NCBI GenBank assembly: GCA_023419055.1
Contig: JAEZYO010000312.1
Span: 1-7,893 of the forward strand
DNA length: 7,893 nucleotides
Reading direction: 5' to 3'
Origin: Pseudomonadota bacterium
Lineage (GTDB): Bacteria; Myxococcota; Polyangia; Polyangiales; Polyangiaceae
In this document: in pieces, positions 1 through 5,701 of the stretch
Layout: every line of letters begins with the position of its first letter
Position numbering within the stretch: position 1 is the stretch's first letter
Notes under the pieces: generated by a model
Told to the model about the DNA's origin: nothing
The model's database searches: none
Seen by the model: the letters and a program-made list of their open reading frames with translations, nothing else
Position numbers and translations under genes: made by a program

Positions 1-222
1 GAATGGTGGCGCGGGAACGGAGCTCGCCACCGCGTCGAGTGGCTGATCGACGCCCTGACCCATGATTCTCAGGACATCCGTCGCGCCGCGGGCGAGGAGC
101 TGAAGATCGTGACTCGCGAGTACTTCGGCTACTACGACGACCTCCCGGCGCGGGAACGGGAGCGAGCCCAGACCCGATACCGGGAATGGTGGGAGACTCG
201 CGGCAAAGCCCGTTTTCACTGA
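1..222 (+). CDS. C-terminal end of a HEAT-repeat-type protein (5' truncated by window edge)
   Basis: An open frame runs from base 1 to a TGA at 220-222, giving 73 residues with no start in the window, so this is the 3' end of a longer gene. The first part (residues 11-40, with HRVEWLIDALTHDSQDIRRAAGEE split over two helices) has the hydrophobic and charged pattern of one HEAT/PBS-type alpha-helical repeat. The last 30 residues read YFGYYDDLPARERERAQ followed by RYREWWETRG. This is the closing signature seen at the end of many HEAT-repeat proteins in Myxococcota and Planctomycetes, where a Gly-Tyr/Phe loop is followed by a Trp-rich helix. HEAT repeats are protein-interaction scaffolds, and nothing here tells the partner. 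The HEAT assignment rests on pattern recognition over a short fragment; the coding call itself is firm because of the strong GC3 bias and the clean stop. Confidence 0.7.
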   Translation, partial: EWWRGNGARHRVEWLIDALTHDSQDIRRAAGEELKIVTREYFGYYDDLPARERERAQTRYREWWETRGKARFH

Positions 223-225
223 ACA

Positions 226-259
226 GAAGGCCGGGCGCCTCACCTCGAAACCGGCTTTC
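226..259 (+). terminator. Possible intrinsic terminator after the HEAT-repeat gene
   Basis: Bases 226-234 (GAAGGCCGG) pair with 251-259 (CCGGCTTTC) to form a 9-bp stem containing one G-U wobble, with a 16-nt loop. It begins 4 nt after the stop of the upstream gene. The A/T pairs sit in the lower stem and there is no separate long T tract, so termination would be partial or Rho-assisted. Position supports the call more than sequence does. Confidence 0.35.
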
Positions 260-318
260 ATCGGCAGGTTCGGCCTCGACACTCGCGCGGCCCTCGTGGG
301 ATAAACCCTGTCCTGACG

Positions 319-525
319 ATGCCCTGGCAGTACGAGCCCGCCGATCAGGAGGCCCTCCGCTCCGCCAACGTGGCGCTCTCGGGGCGCAAGCACCGAGAAG
401 TCACGCGGCTTGCCTCCATCGAGCTTCGTTCGAGTGACCCGCGCACGAGCCCTTGGGAAGCCGCCGCCATCGTCAGCGTGGGCTTCTTGTCGGTGCTGGT
501 GGTCGTCGGCTGCTGGTTCCTCTGA
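319..525 (+). CDS. Hypothetical small tail-anchored membrane protein (68 aa)
   Basis: Not a family I recognise. The frame encodes 68 residues: a polar, charged N-terminal part (1-46, with many Arg, Glu, Asp and Ser) and a hydrophobic stretch at 48-68 (AAAIVSVGFLSVLVVVGCWF) that ends at the C-terminus. This would place the bulk of the protein in the cytoplasm with one C-terminal transmembrane helix. Third positions are mostly G or C, as in the neighbouring genes, and the length and placement fit the gap between the HEAT gene and the convergent lipoprotein gene, 27 bp before the latter's stop. Against it: no Shine-Dalgarno is visible ahead of the ATG, and a chance open frame of this length is common in GC-rich DNA. 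The overlapping frames at 186-437 and 410-628 look less protein-like. Confidence 0.45.
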   Translation: MPWQYEPADQEALRSANVALSGRKHREVTRLASIELRSSDPRTSPWEAAAIVSVGFLSVLVVVGCWFL

Positions 526-552
526 GCCGAGCAGCCTCGTCGATACTGGCCG

Positions 553-1053
553 TTACTTCTTGGCCTTTTCCTTGGGCGGCTCCTTGAGCTCGATCTCCCA
601 AGTGACGGTCTTCTCGTCGCCCACGTAAGCCGGGACGATCACCGCGCCCATGGCGCGGAGCACGCAGCTGCCGACGGCGGTTTCGGCGTAGGGCGGAGCG
701 ATCTCCGACGACTTTACGTGGCCGTCGTTCTGGAACACCAGGGTCACGTTGGCCGTCCCCGCGGGCGCCTTCTCCGTGACGGAGCCGGGGCAGGTCTCTG
801 CGGAGCGGGCGGCGCGCTTCAGCTCGAGGTCCGCCTGCTTCTCGTCCCACTGGCGCGCCTTCTCGTCGTCGGTCTCGCCGACCTCGCTGTCGTAGTCGTC
901 CGAGCGCTGAGCACTCTGCTTCTCCTGCTCGGCGCCCAAACGCTCCTGTTCGGCGATGAGCTCGTCCGGCGACTTCACGCCTTGGCCTTCCGACGTGGGG
1001 CCACCACAAGCGACCGTGGCACACAACGAAACCCCGAGGAGCAACCGCTTCAT
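553..1053 (-). CDS. Secreted lipoprotein with a C-terminal TonB-C-like domain (AgmX/PglI-type)
   Basis: The product is about 166 residues. It opens with a lipoprotein signal (MKRLLLGVSLCATVAC) in which Cys16 is the predicted acylated residue; the -3 position is Thr, so the lipobox is slightly non-canonical. Residues 28-86 are highly charged (Glu, Gln, Lys, Asp) and probably helical or coiled-coil. Residues 88-157 resemble the TonB-C-like domain common in myxobacterial envelope proteins: a Cys (C88), strand TANVTLVFQNDGHV, then a helix with the second Cys (C130, GSCVLRAMG) and a final strand TVTWEIEL; C88 and C130 could form a disulfide. A Lys-rich tail closes the protein. The ATG at 1053 is preferred over the ATG at 1062 because AGGA lies 8 nt ahead of it, while the upstream ATG overlaps that same AGGA. 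Such domains are usually found in envelope or motility proteins; the actual role here is unknown. Confidence 0.8.
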   Translation of the reverse strand: MKRLLLGVSLCATVACGGPTSEGQGVKSPDELIAEQERLGAEQEKQSAQRSDDYDSEVGETDDEKARQWDEKQADLELKRAARSAETCPGSVTEKAPAGTANVTLVFQNDGHVKSSEIAPPYAETAVGSCVLRAMGAVIVPAYVGDEKTVTWEIELKEPPKEKAKK

Positions 1054-1184
1054 GCGCGGCATCCTAGCCGAGCCCCGCTCGCACAGTCAAAGGGGGAGTC
1101 GCGCGTCCGGGGCGAGCTCTCGAAACCAGCACACCGCCAATTTACAGGGCTTTTGCGCCGTTTCGCTCCGGCGGTGCGCCCGCG

Positions 1185-2549
1185 TCAGAGGTCGGTGATC
1201 TGGTAGTCCTTGATCTTGTAGAGCAGCGCGCGGTGGCTGATTTCGAGCACCTCGGCCGCGCGGGTCCGGTTGCCCTTGGTCTTCTGCAAGGCGCGCCGGA
1301 TCAGGATCTCCTCGATCACGCGCATCGTCTTCTTCACGCTGAGCTCGCCGCTCGAGAGCTGGAGCTGCACGGGGTCTCTCGCTTCGCGGATGCGCTCGGG
1401 CAGGTCGACCGCGACCAGCTGATCGCTTTCCGACAAGACCATGGCGCGCTCGATCGTATTCTCGAGCTCGCGCACGTTGCCGGGCCAGGCGTACTCGTAG
1501 AGCAGCCGGCGAGCCTCGGTGTCGATGCCGCGGATGGCGGTCCCCAGGCGCGCGTTGTTCCGCGCCAGGAAATGATCGATGAGGAGCGGCACGTCCTCCC
1601 GGCGCTCGCGGAGCGGCGGACAGTGGATCGGGAGGACGTTCAGCCGGTAAAACAGATCTTCGCGGAAGCGCCCGGCCTTGGTCTCGCCCAAGAGGTCGCG
1701 GTGCGTCGCCGCGATGATCCGGACATCGACCTGGATGTCTCGCGTCTCCCCGAGGCGCCGGATCTTCTCGTCCTCGAGCACGCGCAGGAGCTTCACCTGC
1801 AGCCCGAGCGGCAGCTCGCCGATCTCGTCGAGAAACAGCGTTCCACCGCTGGCCTCTTCGAACAGGCCGCGACGATCCTGGACGGCGTCCGTGAAGGCGC
1901 CCTTCTTGTGACCGAAGAGCTCGCTCTCGAGCAGGTTCTCGGGGATCGCGCCGCAGTTGATCGCGACGAAATTGCCGCCGCGCCGGTTGCTGCGGCGGTG
2001 GATGGCGCGCGCGATGAGCTCCTTCCCCACCCCGCTCTCGCCGGTCACGAGCACCGTGGTCTTGTAGTCCGCTATTTTCGCGATCGTCTTGAAGATGTCC
2101 TGCATCTTCTGGCTCTTCGCGAGGATGTCTTCGAACTTGTGCTCCTTCCGGATCTCGTCGCGGAGCACGCGGTTCTCGCGGCGCAAGAGCTCTCGCTCCT
2201 CGGCCTTGCGCAACGCGAGCACGACCTCGTCCGGCTTGAAGGGCTTCTGGACGTAGTCGTAGGCGCCCGCCTTCATGGCCTCGATCGCGAGATCCATGTT
2301 CCCGTACGCGCTCATCACGATCACGGTGGCGAGGTTGCCCTTGGCCTTCAGCGTGCTCAAAAGATCGAGCCCGCCCATCTTCGGCATGCGGACGTCCGTG
2401 AGGATGACGTCGGGGCCGAACGAGTCGACCATGGCGAGCGCCTCCTCCCCGCTCTCGGCCGTCTCGACCTCGTACCCATGCCGGCGCAGCAGGGTCTTCA
2501 AGACCAGCCGGAGGTTTTCCTCATCATCGACGACCAGAACGCGGCGCAC
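1185..2549 (-). CDS. NtrC-family sigma-54-dependent response regulator (REC-AAA+-Fis HTH)
   Basis: From the GTG at 2549 the protein has 454 residues, normal for the family. Residues 1-120 are a receiver domain with the acidic pair D8/D9, phospho-acceptor D52 (LTDVRMP), switch Ser80 and K102 (QKPF). A linker helix leads to the AAA+ sigma-54 interaction domain: Walker A GESGVGKE at 170-177, the sigma-54-contacting loop at 217-222 (GAFTDA instead of the usual GAFTGA), Walker [12 protein letters not shown] at 235-245, then the R-finger region [14 protein letters not shown]. The C-terminus has a Fis-type helix-turn-helix ([23 protein letters not shown]). It should remodel sigma-54 RNA polymerase at enhancer-bound promoters after phosphorylation. 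No histidine kinase is adjacent. The frame can be extended to an ATG at 2597 or a TTG at 2645, but 2550-2597 has AT-rich codons atypical of this genome and family members begin just before VLVVDDEE; no candidate has a good ribosome binding site. Target genes cannot be read from the window. Confidence 0.93.
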   Translation of the reverse strand: MRRVLVVDDEENLRLVLKTLLRRHGYEVETAESGEEALAMVDSFGPDVILTDVRMPKMGGLDLLSTLKAKGNLATVIVMSAYGNMDLAIEAMKAGAYDYVQKPFKPDEVVLALRKAEERELLRRENRVLRDEIRKEHKFEDILAKSQKMQDIFKTIAKIADYKTTVLVTGESGVGKELIARAIHRRSNRRGGNFVAINCGAIPENLLESELFGHKKGAFTDAVQDRRGLFEEASGGTLFLDEIGELPLGLQVKLLRVLEDEKIRRLGETRDIQVDVRIIAATHRDLLGETKAGRFREDLFYRLNVLPIHCPPLRERREDVPLLIDHFLARNNARLGTAIRGIDTEARRLLYEYAWPGNVRELENTIERAMVLSESDQLVAVDLPERIREARDPVQLQLSSGELSVKKTMRVIEEILIRRALQKTKGNRTRAAEVLEISHRALLYKIKDYQITDL

Positions 2550-2714
2550 TCTGCAAAAAATGCTAACTTGCGCCGTGGAAGGCTGCAACGACTTCATAGC
2601 ACCGACCCGGTGGCCAGCGAGCTCCAGCCGGGCAAAGGTGCCCAATCAATTCGCCTATTTTCCGTCGCTAGGGCGACAAACGGTTGAGCCGGTGCGCTCG
2701 CCGCTAAGCGGCCG

Positions 2715-2732
2715 CGCGGGTGGGGCCCCGCG
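2715..2732. repeat. Short GC-rich inverted repeat
   Basis: CGCGGG at 2715-2720 is the exact complement of CCCGCG at 2727-2732 across a 6-nt spacer. It is short and GC-only, so it could arise by chance. It is listed because two further inverted repeats follow within 115 bp. Confidence 0.3.
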
Positions 2733-2777
2733 GAATTTCCTCCTTCGAGGATCGCGAAGCGCGTCACTTTCGCGGGG

Positions 2778-2794
2778 CGGGGCGGGCCGCCCCG
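2778..2794. repeat. 17-bp GC palindrome
   Basis: CGGGGCGG at 2778-2785 and CCGCCCCG at 2787-2794 are perfect reverse complements around a single G. As RNA the innermost pairs would open to make a loop; as DNA it is a symmetric site. There is no T tract on either strand next to it, which argues against a classical terminator. Confidence 0.4.
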
Positions 2795-2804
2795 ATGAAA
2801 AGAC

Positions 2805-2847
2805 ACTAGAGAACACCGATCGGGCGCAAACCGATCGGTGCTCTAGT
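2805..2847. promoter_or_regulatory. Long near-perfect inverted repeat upstream of the NamZ-type gene
   Basis: Left arm 2805-2823 (ACTAGAGAACACCGATCGG) pairs with right arm 2831-2847 (CCGATCGGTGCTCTAGT): all 17 bases of the right arm are matched, with only a 2-nt bulge in the left arm and a 7-nt loop. It ends 43 bp before the NamZ-type ATG. Each arm also contains the 8-bp palindrome CCGATCGG, so the site can be read as two symmetric half-sites 19 bp apart centre to centre. On the plus strand no T run follows. On the minus strand TTTT follows 3 nt after the stem, but no gene reads into it from that side except from within the divergent region. Roles that fit are an operator for a dimeric regulator or a leader-RNA structure. 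Confidence 0.5.
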
Positions 2848-2890
2848 CTAGGGCTCCTACCGAGCGCGGAAGAATGGTAGTCCGCCGACC

Positions 2891-4108
2891 ATGCTGTGCG
2901 GACTCGATCAGCTCTACATGGGGGCCTCGTCGGACTTGCGCCGGCGGCTCCGGACTTCCCGTCTCGCTGTCCTGACCCACGCCGCAGCCGTCGATCGAAG
3001 GGGGCGGCAGACGCTCGCGGTGCTGGAGGAGCTCGGCGCTTCCCCGCGCGTCATTTTCGCTCCGGAGCACGGCCTCGACGCGGACGCTCAAGCCGAAGAA
3101 GCGGTCGGCTCGCGCGAGAACGTGGACGCGACGGGAGCGCCGGCTTTCGTCAGCCTGTACGGAAAGACACGCGAGGACCTGGTTCCGCGCCCCGAGCAGC
3201 TCGCGGACCTCGAGCTTTTGGTGATCGACCTCTGCGACGTGGGCGCGCGCTACTACACGTACGTCTGGACGGCCCTGCTCGCGGCGCGCGCTGCCGCGGA
3301 GCGTGGCATCCACACGGTGGTGCTCGATCGACCGAACCCGATCTCCGGCGATCCCTCCACGCTCGAGGGCGCTCCGCAGGAGCCGGGCTTCCTGTCGTTC
3401 GTCGGCCTCGAGCCGCTCCCGATCCGCCACGCGCTGACGATCGGGGAGATTTTGGCACTGTTTTTCGAACGCGACGGCAAGCCGATCGGAAGCAGCGGGG
3501 CGTTGAGCGTCGTTCCGGTGCGCGGCTGGGAGCGCCACCGCAGCGCCGAGGCGTGGGGGCGCCCGTTCATCATGCCTTCCCCGAACATGCCGACGCTCGA
3601 GACCGCGCTGGTCTACCCCGGCGGTTGCCTGATCGAGGGCACGAACCTCTCCGAGGGCCGCGGCACGACCGCGCCGTTCCAGCTGGTCGGTGCGCCGTTC
3701 CTCGACGGCGCCGCGCTCGCGAAGAGCCTCGGAGAATCCGGCGTCCCCGGCGTGCTGGTTCGTCCGGTGACGTTCCGTCCGAGCTTCGAAAAGTTCGCCG
3801 GCGAGCGTTGCAATGGCGTGATGCTGCACATCACCAACGAGAAGCTCTTCCGGCCCGTCGAGACCTACCTGACGCTGCTCTGCCTGGCTCGCCAGCAGGC
3901 ACCCGAGCAGTTCCAGTTTCGGGCCACGCCGTACGAGTTCGAGAGCGAAACCCCGGCCTTCGACCTTCTGACGGGTTCGTCCAAGGCGCGGCTCGCCATG
4001 CTCGAAGGCGCTCGCCCGGAGGACGTGATCGCGAGCGTCATCCCTGTCGATAGCGCGTGGCAAGAGACGGTGCGCGAAGCGGAAGCGCGGCTCGAACGCG
4101 CGCTGTGA
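2891..4108 (+). CDS. namZ: DUF1343 / NamZ-type exo-beta-N-acetylmuramidase
   Basis: The 405-residue protein matches DUF1343 (YbbC/NamZ) across its length. In order: VCGLD-like start and RLAVLTHAAAVDRRGR (24-39), FAPEHGL (56-62), SLYGKTR (88-94), DVGARYYTY (116-124), LDRPNP (145-150), VGLEPLPIRHALTIGE (171-186), SPNMPTLET (230-238) and YPGGCLIEGTNLSEGRGTT (242-260). The characterised member, Bacillus subtilis NamZ, removes terminal MurNAc from peptidoglycan fragments, so a role in muropeptide recycling or wall turnover follows from family knowledge. No signal peptide is visible, so the enzyme is probably cytoplasmic unless exported otherwise. No other recycling gene (nagZ, amiE, murQ) is in the window. 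The ATG at 2891 fits the family N-terminus although its ribosome binding site is poor. The gene converges on the aminopeptidase gene with 3 bp between stops. Confidence 0.9.
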   Translation: MLCGLDQLYMGASSDLRRRLRTSRLAVLTHAAAVDRRGRQTLAVLEELGASPRVIFAPEHGLDADAQAEEAVGSRENVDATGAPAFVSLYGKTREDLVPRPEQLADLELLVIDLCDVGARYYTYVWTALLAARAAAERGIHTVVLDRPNPISGDPSTLEGAPQEPGFLSFVGLEPLPIRHALTIGEILALFFERDGKPIGSSGALSVVPVRGWERHRSAEAWGRPFIMPSPNMPTLETALVYPGGCLIEGTNLSEGRGTTAPFQLVGAPFLDGAALAKSLGESGVPGVLVRPVTFRPSFEKFAGERCNGVMLHITNEKLFRPVETYLTLLCLARQQAPEQFQFRATPYEFESETPAFDLLTGSSKARLAMLEGARPEDVIASVIPVDSAWQETVREAEARLERAL

Positions 4109-4111
4109 GCG

Positions 4112-5482
4112 CTACGCGCCGAGCTCGTCGAGCGTCTTCGGGATCGCGCGCGTCAGGACTTCGCAGCCCGTTTCGGTGACGAGCACGTCGTCCTCGATGC
4201 GGATGCCGCGCACGTCCGCGTAGCGGGCGAGCACGGCGCGGTCGAGCGCGGGCTCGAGCTCTCCCACCTCCTCGGCGCGCTCCAAGATGTGCGGGATTCG
4301 ATAGAAGCCGGGCTCGATGGTCACCACCATGCCGGGCAAGAGGTCACGGTCGAGCCGAAGGTAGCGGTCACCGGGCGACGCGCTCCGTTCACGCCCCGGC
4401 GCGTAGCCCGCGAGATCGCCGAGATCTTCCATGTCGTGAACGTCGAGCCCGAGCAGGTGACCGATGCCGTGAGGAAAGAAGAGCGCCGCGGCGCCGCGAC
4501 GGTAGAGGTCCTCTTCGTCGCCCTTCAAGATGCCGAGGCTGACGAGACCGTCGACCAGCTTTCGCCCGGCGACGCGGTGCACGTCGAGGTAACGCGCGCC
4601 CGGGCGAACCGCCGAGATGGCGGCGAGCTGCGCGTCGAGCACGACCTGATAGAGCTCGCGCTGGGTCGTCGAGAAGCGACCGCTCGCTGGCCAGACGCGC
4701 GTCACGTCGCCGGCCCAACCTTCGGGGCTCTCGGCGCCCACGTCCGCGAGCAACAGATCGCCCTCTCCGATCACGTGGTCGTAGCGGTTGTTGTGCAGCA
4801 CCTCACCCGCCACCGTGACGATGGGCTGATACGCGGGCACGCAGCCGACCGAGAGCATCGCGCCCTCCATGGCGCCGCGCACGCTCGCTTCTTTCCGCCC
4901 TGGACGCGTCGCCGCGCGACCGGCCTCGTGGGCGAGTCGGGTCGCCTCCGCCGCGAAGCGCAGCTGCTCGATCGCGGCGTCGTCGTGACGGAGCCGGAGC
5001 TCGACCACGAGCTCGGCGAGCGCTCGATCGGGCTCCTCGAGATCGGGGCCGAGCTCGGGCTCGAGATCGCGGCCGACGAGCTCGCTCTGCCAGAACACGG
5101 TCTCCAAGTCTTGAGCGGGGAGCGTCGCCGTGGCTCCGTCGACCTCGAGCGCCTCGAGGGGCAGTACTTCGATCCCGAGCTCCGCCTCGAGCTCCTGCAA
5201 CGTCGGCTGCGGTCCCGTCCACATGGCCTCTTCGGGATCCGGCGGTGCCGCGAACAAGATCGCTCGATCGGGCCGAACCACGAGCGCGGCGCCTTCGATC
5301 GCCCGGCCGACGAAGTACAAGAAATGGCTCTCGGCGCGGAACGGGTAAGGGTTGTGAACGAAGTTCCGGGGGCGCGCGCGACCAGCCGGGAAGAGAGCCG
5401 AAGAAGCTAGTCGTTCCGATAGCTTACGGCGGCGTGCCGCAAAGACGTGAGGAGGCGTCGAAGGAGGTCGTGCGTCAGTCAC
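4112..5482 (-). CDS. pepP: Xaa-Pro aminopeptidase (aminopeptidase P, peptidase M24B)
   Basis: From the GTG at 5482 the protein has 456 residues, usual for bacterial aminopeptidase P. The N-terminal creatinase-like domain shows FAARRRKLSERL (14-25), RNF..NPYPFRAESHFLYFVG (39-59). The C-terminal pita-bread domain has all five dinuclear metal ligands: D247 (LLLADVGAE), D259 (GDVTRVWP), H342 (GIGHLLGLDVHD), E390 (TIEPGFY) and E430 (RIEDD), plus conserved H230 (EVLHNNRYDH) and H349. It should remove an N-terminal residue preceding proline, normally with Mn2+, in the cytoplasm. The GTG start has GAGGG 8 nt upstream and matches family length. The alternative ATG at 5569 adds 29 residues unlike the family and would start inside a perfect palindrome. 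The gene is divergent from the bufferin operon and convergent with the NamZ-type gene; no functional link is evident. Confidence 0.93.
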   Translation of the reverse strand: MTDARPPSTPPHVFAARRRKLSERLASSALFPAGRARPRNFVHNPYPFRAESHFLYFVGRAIEGAALVVRPDRAILFAAPPDPEEAMWTGPQPTLQELEAELGIEVLPLEALEVDGATATLPAQDLETVFWQSELVGRDLEPELGPDLEEPDRALAELVVELRLRHDDAAIEQLRFAAEATRLAHEAGRAATRPGRKEASVRGAMEGAMLSVGCVPAYQPIVTVAGEVLHNNRYDHVIGEGDLLLADVGAESPEGWAGDVTRVWPASGRFSTTQRELYQVVLDAQLAAISAVRPGARYLDVHRVAGRKLVDGLVSLGILKGDEEDLYRRGAAALFFPHGIGHLLGLDVHDMEDLGDLAGYAPGRERSASPGDRYLRLDRDLLPGMVVTIEPGFYRIPHILERAEEVGELEPALDRAVLARYADVRGIRIEDDVLVTETGCEVLTRAIPKTLDELGA

Positions 5483-5564
5483 TAGCCCGCCCTCGAGGGT
5501 AGCAGATAAAGTCGAGCGCTCGCCGGTTGAAACCCAATCGCTGGCTCGGCGTAGGACGACGCGG

Positions 5565-5581
5565 AGCATTCGCCGAATGCT
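5565..5581. promoter_or_regulatory. Perfect 7-3-7 palindrome between pepP and bufA (candidate operator)
   Basis: AGCATTC at 5565-5571 and GAATGCT at 5575-5581 are exact reverse complements around GCC. The site sits 83 bp upstream of the pepP GTG and 120 bp upstream of the bufA ATG. The arms are of mixed base composition, so GC bias alone does not explain it. A dimeric repressor or activator serving either or both divergent genes would fit; no regulator gene is next to it in the window. Confidence 0.4.
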
Positions 5582-5646
5582 TCATGAACGTCCCTTCGAT
5601 CCGAACAACCGGGCGGGACGTACTTGAAACGATGCGGTGAGATCCA

Positions 5647-5664
5647 CGGCCGATAGCGGCCGAT
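5647..5664 (+). promoter_or_regulatory. Direct repeat CGGCCGAT with 10-bp period upstream of bufA
   Basis: CGGCCGAT occurs at 5647-5654 and again at 5657-5664, exactly one helical turn apart, ending 37 bp before the bufA start. Same-face tandem half-sites are typical of response-regulator or ECF-linked control regions, but the core CGGCCG is also easy to obtain by chance in GC-rich DNA. It is the only repeated element in the proximal leader of the operon. Confidence 0.3.
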
Positions 5665-5692
5665 GAACTTTCACCCACATCACTGAACGAAG

Positions 5693-5697
5693 AGGAG
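5693..5697 (+). promoter_or_regulatory. Shine-Dalgarno of bufA
   Basis: AGGAG, embedded in a purine run from 5688, lies 4 nt before the ATG at 5702. It is one of the strongest ribosome binding sites in the window and contrasts with bufB, which has none. This fits a precursor made in excess of its modifying enzyme. Confidence 0.75.
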
Positions 5698-5701
5698 AGA
5701 G

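Larger units (their letters stand above)
2550..2890. other. Divergent intergenic region (RR gene / NamZ gene), rich in inverted repeats
   Basis: This stretch of about 340 bp lies between the divergent regulator and NamZ-type genes and should hold both promoters. I see no convincing sigma-70 or sigma-54 promoter. It does hold an AT-rich patch at about 2554-2575 just upstream of the regulator start. It also has a 6-bp inverted repeat at 2715-2732, a GC palindrome at 2778-2794 and a long near-perfect inverted repeat at 2805-2847. Short open frames here lack ribosome binding sites and family resemblance and I do not call them as genes. Confidence 0.6.

Noticed and set aside
1065..1090. TTGACT ... 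TAGGAT as a promoter for the minus-strand lipoprotein gene
   Set aside because: The spacing (18) is acceptable, but the -10 element would overlap the ribosome binding site and place the transcript start almost on the ATG; only a leaderless mRNA would fit, and nothing else supports it.
2554..2575. Sigma-54 (-24/-12) promoter in the AT-rich patch before the regulator gene
   Set aside because: TTTTTTGCA resembles a -12 element, but there is no GG at the required -24 distance.
1233..2687. Long plus-strand open frame (484 codons) opposite the response regulator
   Set aside because: It is the antisense shadow of a clearly recognisable NtrC-type gene; long antisense frames are expected from GC3-rich codons.
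2739..2745. Perfect AAGGAGG on the minus strand
   Set aside because: No ATG, GTG or TTG follows within a usable distance, so it cannot be a working ribosome binding site for a gene there.
2594..2806. 70-codon minus-strand frame in the divergent intergenic region
   Set aside because: No ribosome binding site, Pro/Arg/Ala-rich random-looking composition, and it overlaps the likely leader of the regulator gene.
2843..4063. Minus-strand frame of 406 codons opposite the NamZ-type gene, and a second plus-strand frame at 2896-4053
   Set aside because: Both are Arg/Ala/Gly-rich shadows; the DUF1343 motifs are all in the 2891-4108 frame.
4289..5410. Plus-strand 373-codon frame opposite pepP
   Set aside because: Shadow of the aminopeptidase gene, which has all five metal ligands.
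5461..5482. AAGGAGGTCGTG on the plus strand as the start of a gene
   Set aside because: The spacing to GTG is 2 nt and the frame stops after a few codons; it lies within the pepP 5' coding end on the other strand.
5483..5569. Longer pepP start at the ATG at 5569
   Set aside because: It adds 29 residues unlike the family, has no ribosome binding site and begins inside a perfect palindrome; the GTG at 5482 has GAGGG at good spacing.
5661..5701. ECF-type -35 (TGAACTTT) before bufA
   Set aside because: A matching -10 would put the transcript start downstream of the bufA ribosome binding site; other GAAC occurrences in the region lack a partner at proper spacing.
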